Positions 27,065 to 33,831 of a stretch of 64,000 nt of DNA are shown piece by piece. Location: contig CANMFO010000001.1 in the NCBI GenBank assembly GCA_947497245.1, forward strand, positions 558,001 through 622,000, given 5' to 3'. The position numbers and the translations under genes are program-made. Numbering within the stretch: position 1 is the first letter of the stretch; each line of letters opens with the position of its first letter. The notes beneath the pieces are model-generated. The model saw only the letters and a program-made list of their open reading frames with translations. It was not told the DNA's origin and did not search any database. This DNA comes from an uncultured Flavobacteriaceae bacterium. GTDB lineage: Bacteria > Bacteroidota > Bacteroidia > Flavobacteriales > Flavobacteriaceae.

Positions 27065-27590
27065 AAATCTAGCTACACAATAGCGTATACTATAATCAAT
27101 GGGACATAATTGTGATACCTGCTATTGTCTCCTGTTTGTTTATGGGTTCATGTAGGGTGACAATCAATATTTATCATCGTATTTCTAATTTTTTTTAATC
27201 TTTTACATTTTTTCTTTCCGTTTTTCAAAATCCATATATGTATTATAGTAGTGAGGTTCAACCCTAGTTGGTGGATTGGATTGTTTGAACTACATGAGGG
27301 GTATCGGTGAGTTTGAAGTTTGTAACCATACCAGTAATAAAATTTACAGAAATGTAAGAACCAAAGAACCGTAGGAGCTTTTAGTTGAGATACTATAGAA
27401 CTGGAACGATTATCCGAACCAAGGGGAGCGGATAGGTGGGAATATGTTGAATAACCACCCTAGATATACCCTCATTGGAGAGTGTTCATAGATTGTTTAA
27501 GGGGTGGGAATTTATCATTTCTTCCCTTAAACTCTCTATTCAACCCCTTTTGGAAAATATAATAGCTATAGCAAAAAAGTAGAGAAGAAA
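27065..27590 (+). ncRNA. Non-coding stretch with several stems, candidate structured RNA
   Basis: No credible ORF occupies these 526 bases. The right half has four complementary pairs. ATCCG (27412-27416) matches CGGAT (27429-27433). GGTGG (27435-27439) matches CCACC (27455-27459). GAGAG (27478-27482) plus TTTAAGGG (27496-27503) match CCCTTAAA (27524-27531) plus CTCTC (27532-27536). AAGGGGT (27499-27505) can instead pair with ACCCCTT (27543-27549), so two exclusive folds exist just before the next gene. This could be a small RNA, a 5' leader controlling the 27591 operon, or partly chance in AT-rich DNA. Strand is assumed from the flanking genes. Confidence 0.35.
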
Positions 27591-27725
27591 ATGAAAATTA
27601 AAGTAGGTAAAAAAACATTGAAACAGCTAGAAGGCTCAACCGTAGATGATATCAGGTTTTTAGATATCCATTCTAGCAAAGAATATGATTTTGATGGATA
27701 CATGAACCTAATCAAAGAAGAATAA
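27591..27725 (+). CDS. 44-aa ORF, first of a coupled small-gene run
   Basis: Below the track's length limit. The ATG follows an AGAGAAGAAA purine-rich stretch, a plausible ribosome site in this AT-rich element. The peptide starts KIKVGKKTLKQLEGSTVDD and ends DGYMNLIKEE. Only one base separates its stop from the ATG of the 176-aa gene, so the two are probably coupled. No family recognised. Confidence 0.45.
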   Translation: MKIKVGKKTLKQLEGSTVDDIRFLDIHSSKEYDFDGYMNLIKEE

Positions 27726-27726
27726 A

Positions 27727-28257
27727 ATGAAAGAAATATTTGAATCATTCAACTATCAGGCATTGCTTGAAGTTATTGAAGAACAACAAGGAAAGACCTT
27801 CATGATGGAGAACGCTGACTTATTGTACCTATGGTACTGCGTACAGAGAAAGCAAGTAAAGGAAAACAGGGAACTGATGATAAAGTATCTAAGGGAGAAT
27901 CGAATCCTAGAGAACCCAGCTGATATAGTGAGAACAGTTAATCGATACTTTAAATTTAGAAATCTATTACCCGATTTAAATTACGTTCAGCAACAAAGGC
28001 TGAACAGGAGCAATCAATACCTGAACCCAGTAGTTCCCTTTCAGCCAATTGGAAACAAGATGTTGGGTATCATAGAACAAAACAAAGAATCCTATTCGGT
28101 TGTTGATATTTCAGAAGGCAAGGAAAATATCGTAGCGGTGCTATTCAAAAAAGGCGGTATCAGTTGGAGGAATAACAACCTTCACCCATTCGAAATGAAG
28201 TGGGTACTCGAAAAAAACAAAAAGGATTTAAAGAAAAAGATAGGAGTGTTAGAATGA
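27727..28257 (+). CDS. Unknown protein of element operon, 176 aa
   Basis: No family recognised. The N-terminal half is predicted helical (NYQALLEVIEEQQGKTF, then ADLLYLWYCVQRKQVKENREL), and the C-terminal half has a beta-rich look (SYSVVDISEGKENIVAVLFKKGG). There is no signal or membrane segment. It begins one base after the 44-aa ORF, and its TGA overlaps the next start in ATGA, so all are probably translated together. Its role in the element is unknown; replication initiation, packaging and regulation are all possible for such small accessory genes. Confidence 0.6.
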   Translation: MKEIFESFNYQALLEVIEEQQGKTFMMENADLLYLWYCVQRKQVKENRELMIKYLRENRILENPADIVRTVNRYFKFRNLLPDLNYVQQQRLNRSNQYLNPVVPFQPIGNKMLGIIEQNKESYSVVDISEGKENIVAVLFKKGGISWRNNNLHPFEMKWVLEKNKKDLKKKIGVLE

Positions 28258-28613
28258 GATTACCATCAAAGAAGCTATTCTGTGAAAATACCTCTCCATT
28301 GATTAAAGCACTTATCCTTAAAAAGAGAGCAGGAATAACATTGTCCGAACGTGAGGAAAAGCAACTTGAAAAGGAAGCATTAAAGGAAACAGTTTCAATG
28401 ACTATGCCGTCAAACTATCACAATAGACTTGCATCGCTACCTCAACCCATACAAGAGCCGTATTCGGATGATTTGGATGAAACCGACACATTGAGTAAAG
28501 AGGAACTGGAAAACCTCGTAAAAAGGATGGTATTGGATATGCTAGACAATGAAGAAGAATATGAGGATGAAGATTGGAACGAGATATTGGAAAACCTAAC
28601 CAAGAATCCCTAA
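28254..28613 (+). CDS. Unknown acidic protein, 119 aa, coupled
   Basis: The ORF track gives 28200 as start, but ATG 28254 overlaps the previous stop (ATGA) and yields a protein beginning RLPSKKLFCENTSPLIKALILKKRAG. The C-terminal third is very acidic (LDNEEEYEDEDWNEILENL), a composition seen in DNA-mimic and chaperone-like small proteins, but no family is recognised. The strong coupling suggests a fixed ratio with the 176-aa protein. The stop lies 34 bases before the helix-turn-helix gene. Confidence 0.55.
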   Translation: MRLPSKKLFCENTSPLIKALILKKRAGITLSEREEKQLEKEALKETVSMTMPSNYHNRLASLPQPIQEPYSDDLDETDTLSKEELENLVKRMVLDMLDNEEEYEDEDWNEILENLTKNP

Positions 28614-28647
28614 AACATACAGCACTAACCTATAAAAGCAAACATAA

Positions 28648-28908
28648 ATGAAAGAATTACAACTAGAAAAAACGTTGGAATTGGAAGCGATGGGAATCGA
28701 GACATCATTGCTCAATTCGAAATTAATTTTTACCAGAGATGAGGTGATCAAGATTCTAGCCTGTGCTAATTCAACATTGAACAATTTTGAAAAAAGAGGA
28801 TGGATTAAGTCCAGCAGATTCAAAAACAAGAAATTCTACAGTAGAGCTTGTATATTGAAATGCATCAATATACAGTCTCCTTTGAAAGCGAAGACCAATT
28901 CAGATTGA
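28648..28908 (+). CDS. Small helix-turn-helix protein, excisionase/MerR-like
   Basis: An 86-residue protein with an N-terminal helical part and then a MerR/Xis-type winged helix: IFTRDEVIKILACANSTLNNFEKRGWIKSS followed by a wing-like KNKKFYSRACILKCI. This layout resembles excisionases and DNA-binding regulators of mobile elements. It is the last gene of the small-gene run and is followed, after about 150 bases, by a strong terminator. It could control the operon or act as the recombination directionality factor. DNA binding is fairly likely; the specific role is inference. Confidence 0.6.
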   Translation: MKELQLEKTLELEAMGIETSLLNSKLIFTRDEVIKILACANSTLNNFEKRGWIKSSRFKNKKFYSRACILKCINIQSPLKAKTNSD

Positions 28909-29055
28909 AGAATAGGGAACAATATATAGTAACCGTTAAAAAATGATACTGTATCAAATTATGAAAACATTTAATTCTGATATATATTATTACCAACAAA
29001 TATCTCAACTACTGTGTTATCGATTAAAATAACACCCTCGTGTTTACAAACGATT

Positions 29056-29088
29056 AAAAAAGCCACAGATACATTCTGTGGTTTTTTT
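29056..29088 (+). terminator. Rho-independent terminator of the small-gene operon
   Basis: CCACAG (29063-29068), a 7-base loop, CTGTGG (29076-29081) and seven T. An A run precedes the stem, so it can work on both strands. It ends the 27591-28908 gene run. Confidence 0.85.
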
Positions 29089-29248
29089 ATACCTTGAACT
29101 GAAATGTTTCTTACTGGATATCAATTCAAGTTTCTAATATGATTCTAAAGAGTATATTCAAGTATAATAATGATTACTTCAATGGGATGCTCTTTGACAG
29201 GACAACCCTTTCAGACACCTAGGAGTGTGTAAAATTCTTTTTAATCGT

Positions 29249-29262
29249 AACTTTATAAAGTT
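29249..29262. promoter_or_regulatory. 14-bp palindrome upstream of HEPN-like gene
   Basis: AACTTTATAAAGTT is a perfect palindrome 62 bases before the ATG at 29325 and could be an operator. The remainder of the 28909-29324 gap, apart from the terminator at 29056-29088, shows no gene. Confidence 0.4.
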
Positions 29263-29324
29263 TCGTAATAAGGTGAAACATAGATATTCAATCTGTAAAA
29301 AAGGCTAATTAAACAAAGAAACAT

Positions 29325-29909
29325 ATGGCAAAAATAGAAGGTGAGGAAAAAGAGCCGGAAAAATTTCATGAAATCTATCGAAATAAGAAAAATAACATTG
29401 AAGATTATAATTTAGAGGAAATTGTTGGAGCTGTAGTTGATAGACAGAATCAGATGGAGGAAAAAATCAGCACTTATATTGCGAATTATATAAATCCATC
29501 GGATAGAGCATTTTTCACAAGTATCATAATGAATAGTTCTATTACGAGCTTTGGGGCCAAGGTTAAAATACTTTCAAATATGGGTGTTGATAAGAAACTG
29601 ATTGAAAAATTGAGAATGTTCTTATCCATCAGAAACGGATTTGGCCATTCAGTACTGGGTAACCAAATGAAAATGACAATGACTACTAAAAAGGGAAAGG
29701 CTACATCAGTGAACACTGAAATTCAAGGGTCTAAAATAATGGTCATGAACTCTAGTGGGAAATTGGTATCAAAAAATACAATTGAATATTTTAAAAAATA
29801 TATTGAACTTCATAATGAGATAAACAACGAACTAAAAAAGGAAATTGGAAGGATTAAGAATGAGAATATTGTTGAAACCCTTACTAGGAAGAAACCTAAA
29901 ATAGAATAA
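29325..29909 (+). CDS. HEPN-like protein with Rx4H motif, 194 aa
   Basis: A helical 194-residue protein. IRNGFGHS (R103 to H108) gives the Rx4H motif of HEPN ribonucleases, preceded by a long helix LIEKLRMFLS and earlier by LEEIVGAVVDRQNQMEEKI. The arrangement of helices with the motif after the third helix fits HEPN domains. In defence and toxin systems these dimerise and cut RNA. No antitoxin-like partner (such as an MNT nucleotidyltransferase) is adjacent, so it may be a lone effector or a non-catalytic HEPN fold. It is the last gene before the right end and has its own palindromic upstream site. Family call is by motif only. Confidence 0.55.
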   Translation: MAKIEGEEKEPEKFHEIYRNKKNNIEDYNLEEIVGAVVDRQNQMEEKISTYIANYINPSDRAFFTSIIMNSSITSFGAKVKILSNMGVDKKLIEKLRMFLSIRNGFGHSVLGNQMKMTMTTKKGKATSVNTEIQGSKIMVMNSSGKLVSKNTIEYFKKYIELHNEINNELKKEIGRIKNENIVETLTRKKPKIE

Positions 29910-29911
29910 CC

Positions 29912-29950
29912 GAGTTCATGAACTCACGGACATTTAGTGAATACTAAATG
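29912..29950. repeat. Two perfect inverted repeats at the element right end
   Basis: GAGTTCATGAACTC (29912-29925) is a perfect palindrome. CATTTAGT, a 4-base loop and ACTAAATG (29931-29950) form an 8-bp hairpin. They lie between the HEPN-like stop and the right junction. They may terminate that gene or bind recombination proteins. Confidence 0.5.
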
Positions 29951-29957
29951 TAGTACC

Positions 29958-29989
29958 TACCCTAAATATGAATTAATGTAATATCACTT
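29958..29989 (+). other. Right attachment junction (attR) of the element
   Basis: TACCCTAAA (29958-29966) is the inverse of TTTAGGGTA near the left end. TCA at 29984-29986 is shared with attL, and comM resumes with CTTTCCCAC at 29987. The uninterrupted site would read GAGATTTCACTTTCCC, itself a rough inverted repeat (GGGA...TCCC) centred on TC, as expected for a serine recombinase attB with a 2-bp crossover. Confidence 0.75.
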
Positions 29990-30637
29990 TCCCACAACGG
30001 GGTGCTGTTCTTGGATGAACTGCCCGAGTTTAAAAGGGGAGTGCTCGAAGTGATGCGCCAGCCGCTGGAAGATCGTGAAGTGACCATATCCAGGGCCCGT
30101 TTCACCGTTACCTACCCCAGTAGTTTTATGCTGGTCGCCAGTATGAACCCAAGCCCGAGCGGATATTTCAACGACCCCGACGCGCCCGTAATGTCCTCCC
30201 CAATGGAAATGCAACGCTATCTGGGAAAGATCTCCGGCCCTTTACTGGACCGCATCGACCTCCATATCGAAGTGACCCCGGTACCCTTTGAAAAGCTATC
30301 GGAGGACCGAAAGGGAGAGCCCAGTGCTGCCATTCGTAAAAGGGTCATGGCAGCACGTGAAGTACAGACCCAAAGGTTTGCGCGATTGGTGAATGTCCAC
30401 TACAACGCCCAAATGAACACCAAACAGATCCGGGAACACTGCCAACTGGACACGGATTCCCTGGCCCTTTTAAAAAACGCCATGGAACGCCTCAACCTTT
30501 CGGCCCGCGCCTATGACCGTATCTTGAAAGTGGCCCGGACCATTGCCGATCTGGGAAATGCCCCGGCCGTTAAGGGCGATCATATTGCAGAGGCGATACA
30601 GTACCGGAGTTTGGACAGGGAGGGCTGGTTGGGGTAA
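29987..30637 (+). pseudogene. comM: comM/yifB 3' piece, separated from its start
   Basis: This is codons 296-511 of comM. It opens with the Walker B strand [24 protein letters not shown] and continues with the sensor region SFMLVASMNPSPSGY, the arginine-finger neighbourhood GPLLDRIDLHIEV and the C-terminal helical domain ending AIQYRSLDREGWLG. It has no start of its own; the track uses an internal GTG. The frame is clean to the stop, which suggests that insertion is recent or that excision keeps the gene under selection. Confidence 0.92.
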
Positions 30638-30766
30638 GTTTCAATAAAAAATTATCAATAAACAGTAAACAGTGAACGGTAACCGGTAAACAACGAACAG
30701 TTCTTCTTGTTGTGATACAATTAATTAGGGCTCTTTTACCTTTTTTAACTTATTAAATTACCATCA

Positions 30767-33022
30767 CTAAAAGCGATAGGTGTAAACCAACTTAAGCGCC
30801 CCTCCTTGTTGTATCGTAAAAAATCTGTTATTCAAGGCAGGGTTATTTCGCCAATTGTGATTGTAAACAAAAAAAATGTCGGTACCTGGCGTAATTATCC
30901 ATCGAAAACGGGTATTGGTACCCAAAACTTCGCTTACATCATCGAATTGAATGTTTGAAGACAAGGAAATATCCGGCGTAAAATCAAGGCCTAAGTCTAA
31001 GCGGAATAAATTGGTTTTAAACCCACTATTTTCGGCAGTTACTTTGGTGTACGTATATTCGCTACCTACATTGATGCCAGGGAGAGGTCGAATAGTCAAC
31101 CCCAACTCCAAGCTCGAGATGTTCCCAGTCCAGAAACCGCCGGCTTCATAGCCAATTGATCCCGATACTTTTCGGAAAGATGCGGAAGACGCCTCCAATT
31201 CATAACCCCAATTGGCATATGCTCCGGGAACCACAACTATAGAACCATCCCTGAGGATATCAAAATCTTCATCTAAAAACTCAAAGTTCCTGCCCACCTT
31301 AAATTCCAATTCTTCTCCTGATTCTAACGTAACTCCTCCTAATGTAAATGTAAGTTCCTCAGTAAGTAATTTATTTTCTAATGAGGTGAGGTATTCATAG
31401 CGTATACCCCACTCAATTTCTCTTATAAGAGCACTTTTTTCGAACAGCGGGGAATAGCTAATTCCTGGTTGAAATCTTTTAAATCCGTTACGTCTGTTAA
31501 ACCCAACCGCAGGGTTGTAGGCATCCCCAAATACCCTATAAGATGCATACGCAGACCACGGTTGATTGGGAAAATTAAAACGCACTCCACGTACAGATCT
31601 ATCAAGAAATGAAGTAGTTTGGTCTAAAGGAGATGCTGCATTGTGTCCTATAAAAAAGGCAGAAAACTGCAATACATTATTTCCCATAAATTCGGAAGTA
31701 CTCAAAGTGAGGTCGGTACCCAATGTATTTCTATCTTGTACCGGATCCCCCAACAGGACATCCTCTTTTGTGCTTCTTAGGGTATACAAAACACCGATAG
31801 AACTTTCCTTCCAAAAATCACGCCTATATCTAGCCACTGTAAAACTTTCAGGATTCAGTTCCCCTTCTTCCCCGGTGCGTACATGTATAAGGGCAATATT
31901 GTTCTTCCCCATATTACCTACTAACCTGCCACCATACTGAATAGGAATGGGAACCCCGTTTACCAAACCGATCCTGCGACTAAAATAAGGGTCGACCCCA
32001 CTTCGTGGGGCAAATTGTAGAATTGAGGAACCCTCAAGGAAAAAATCTCTTTTTTCAGGAAATCGCAAAGGAAATCGTGTAAGGTTTATTTGTCTATCGT
32101 CTACCTCTGTCTGCGCAAAATCTGTATTGTATGTGAAAGAGACTTTCAATTGGGAGGTAATATTGTAATTGATATCAAACCCAAGGTCGGCCGAAGTGGT
32201 GTTGTCTGTTTCATCGGTCTCTTGATCATATTCTTTGTTAGCCTGGGTAATGACATATGGGACAACTTCTAAGCCTATTCCCTGTGATGGATTAACAAGG
32301 CCGGTAAGTATCCCAGCGTTCTGGGGCCGCAGCAATCCCTGATTTCGTCTATGACCGGTCCATAGCAATTCTTCGTTTTTACGTCGTATGGTCCTTTGAA
32401 AATTAATCCCCCAGACATCACTTTTAGGATCAAAGTTTATGCTCCGAAAGGGGATCCTGATTTCGGCCGACCAACCAAAATCACCAATATAGGTCCATGC
32501 TTTCCAGATACCGTCCCAGTCTTTATTCAAAGTTTGGCCCTGTCCTGATGAAATGAGACCATCTCCCCGTAATCCCAAGGGATTGATTTCAAAAAAATAG
32601 GCCCTTCGCTTGTCCATAAACGTATCCAAAACCCATCTAAAACGATCGTCCGTCTCCAAGGATGCGTCCCGCCTCTTTTGAAAAGCCTTTATATCTGACG
32701 GATCGCTATCATAGCAAACCACAGCGATATAGAGATTTTGGCTATCGAAGGCGACTCTTACCTCTGTTCGCTCAGTAGGTTCGCCCCCTTCTTTCGGTTC
32801 TTGCATCAGGAAATTGCCATTGCCCGGAATATTTAACCAAAACGCTTCATCCACAAGTCCATCCATATGAAGTTCGATGCCATTGATCGGATACCCAATT
32901 ATTTCCTTTGGACCATTTTGATTATTACTTTCCTGGCCAAATCCTAAAAAGGGAAGAATGTATATGGGTATATGACAAACGGCATTTGTCAGAATTCTTG
33001 TAAAGCGATTCGTGAAACTCAT
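30767..33022 (-). CDS. DUF5916 outer-membrane beta-barrel with CBM9-like domain
   Basis: A 751-residue exported protein. After the signal region comes a CBM9-like beta-sandwich (about 40-230) with MDGLVDEAFWLNIPG, VAFDSQNLYIAVVCYDSDP and INPLGLRGDG. A DUF5916-type barrel follows (FPEKRDFFLEGSSILQF, then many amphipathic strands) and ends in KLVYTYRF with a terminal Phe, as outer-membrane barrels do. The function of DUF5916 is not established; a surface or transport role is likely. It lies between the comM 3' piece and a second comM remnant, is on the opposite strand to both, and may have arrived in an earlier rearrangement. A low-complexity AACAGT-rich stretch lies in the gap at 30655-30705. 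Confidence 0.85.
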   Translation of the reverse strand: MSFTNRFTRILTNAVCHIPIYILPFLGFGQESNNQNGPKEIIGYPINGIELHMDGLVDEAFWLNIPGNGNFLMQEPKEGGEPTERTEVRVAFDSQNLYIAVVCYDSDPSDIKAFQKRRDASLETDDRFRWVLDTFMDKRRAYFFEINPLGLRGDGLISSGQGQTLNKDWDGIWKAWTYIGDFGWSAEIRIPFRSINFDPKSDVWGINFQRTIRRKNEELLWTGHRRNQGLLRPQNAGILTGLVNPSQGIGLEVVPYVITQANKEYDQETDETDNTTSADLGFDINYNITSQLKVSFTYNTDFAQTEVDDRQINLTRFPLRFPEKRDFFLEGSSILQFAPRSGVDPYFSRRIGLVNGVPIPIQYGGRLVGNMGKNNIALIHVRTGEEGELNPESFTVARYRRDFWKESSIGVLYTLRSTKEDVLLGDPVQDRNTLGTDLTLSTSEFMGNNVLQFSAFFIGHNAASPLDQTTSFLDRSVRGVRFNFPNQPWSAYASYRVFGDAYNPAVGFNRRNGFKRFQPGISYSPLFEKSALIREIEWGIRYEYLTSLENKLLTEELTFTLGGVTLESGEELEFKVGRNFEFLDEDFDILRDGSIVVVPGAYANWGYELEASSASFRKVSGSIGYEAGGFWTGNISSLELGLTIRPLPGINVGSEYTYTKVTAENSGFKTNLFRLDLGLDFTPDISLSSNIQFDDVSEVLGTNTRFRWIITPGTDIFFVYNHNWRNNPALNNRFFTIQQGGALKLVYTYRF

Positions 33023-33039
33023 AGTGCACTCCTTTAGAC

Positions 33040-33176
33040 GGCCCCATTGTTATTTGTAGGGTAATCAAAATACCAACAACCACAAGTAAAATTTCTCCAA
33101 TGGCATACCTCAAGTCTTACAGCGTCTTGTTATCGTCAACAAGTTTTCTGCGGGTCTTTCTAAAGAAGTTGATCAT
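33040..33176 (-). pseudogene. Relic of a DUF6090-family N-terminus
   Basis: The reverse strand from ATG 33176 reads INFFRKTRRKLVDDNKTL, a TAA stop, then DLRYAIGEILLVVVGILITLQI. This is the start and first membrane helix of the DUF6090 proteins common in flavobacteria (consensus ending LYAIGEIVLVVIGILIALQINN). The in-frame stop and the loss of everything after the helix show that it is a fragment. It lies directly upstream of the DUF5916 start. Confidence 0.6.
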
Positions 33177-33285
33177 GTGAAGCAGTTGATGGGTGGTCGC
33201 TTTGCCAAGTTAGTGAATTATTGAATAGATAATTGAATTGCGCGAAAACCACGTTTTAAAAACCACCGCATTGGAAAGAGCAGCA

Positions 33286-33656
33286 GATGTGGCCCTGGTC
33301 GGTGGAGGCACCTACCCACAAGCTGGGGAAATATCCCTTTTGCACAACGGCGTTTTGTTCTTGGATGAACTCCCGGAATTCAAAAGAGGGGTACTCGAAG
33401 TGATGCGTCAACCTTTGGAAGATCGTGAAGTGACCATATCCAGAGCCCGATTTACGGTGACCTATCCGAGTAGTTTTATGTTGGTGACCAGCATGAACCC
33501 AAGCCAGAGTGGCTATTTCAACGACCCGGTGCGCCCGTAACCTTGTCCCCAACGGAAATGCAGCGCTATCTGGGAAACGCACCGGCCGTTAGGGGCGACT
33601 ATATCGCGGAGGCGATTCAGTACCGGAGTTTGGATAAAGAGGTGTGGTTGGGATAG
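33286..33656 (+). pseudogene. comM: Second comM fragment, frameshifted with internal deletion
   Basis: Homology to comM starts abruptly at [12 protein letters not shown] (33286), equivalent to codon 279 of the true gene, and runs to the matching stop at 33656. A one-base loss near 33526 shifts the frame at the FNDP position. Further on, 330 bp equivalent to 30221-30550 of comM are missing. The deletion ends lie in CTGGGAAA, which occurs twice in comM (30221-30228 and 30551-30558) and once here (33570-33577). The rest differs from comM at roughly one base in five by eye, so it is an old or foreign copy and not a fresh duplicate. It cannot make ComM. Confidence 0.85.
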
Positions 33657-33831
33657 CCGAAAATTCTTGCTCGTACGCCCACCAGTTGCAAACCTGTCTA
33701 CCGACAGCAGCAGGGGACTTTTCATAAGAGGCGTTGTTATGTGCCTTTTTAATAATCAGAAGGAGCCATCAACCCGTAAAGGCTTCTTCACCGATGTGAA
33801 AAAGCCTATGACAATACAGGTAGTGGAAAGC

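Larger units (their letters stand above)
18726..29986. mobile_element. 11.26-kb serine-recombinase integrated element in comM
   Basis: The element is bounded by the two halves of comM, which join in frame at TCA. It is markedly AT-richer than both flanks and uses A/T-ending codons, a sign of transfer. A large serine recombinase begins 62 bases inside the left end, as is usual for such integrases beside attL. Cargo comprises a small serine recombinase, a Shedu-type nuclease, a membrane protein, a GHKL ATPase-nuclease, a structured non-coding stretch, four small coupled unknowns and a HEPN-like protein. There is no relaxase, type IV secretion, replication or virion gene, so it is an integrative, non-self-transmissible element by what can be seen. 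It may be a defence island or a satellite that needs a helper. Confidence 0.92.

Noticed and set aside
27065-27590. CRISPR array or retron-type RNA
   Set aside because: There are no regularly spaced repeats, and no reverse transcriptase or Cas gene in the element; only general stem-forming potential is visible.
18726-29986. Element as a prophage
   Set aside because: A large serine integrase is typical of some phages, but there are no terminase, portal, capsid, tail or lysis genes, and 11 kb is too short for a complete phage. A satellite remains possible.
18726-29986. Element as a conjugative or mobilisable unit
   Set aside because: No relaxase, coupling protein, type IV secretion gene or recognisable origin of transfer was seen.
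29931-29986. tRNA or tRNA fragment at the right attachment site
   Set aside because: The junction lies inside a protein gene and the nearby hairpin does not extend into a cloverleaf or carry a T-loop motif.
33286-33656. Second comM copy as a working paralogue replacing the broken gene
   Set aside because: It lacks Walker A and the whole N-terminal half, is frameshifted and has a 330-bp deletion.
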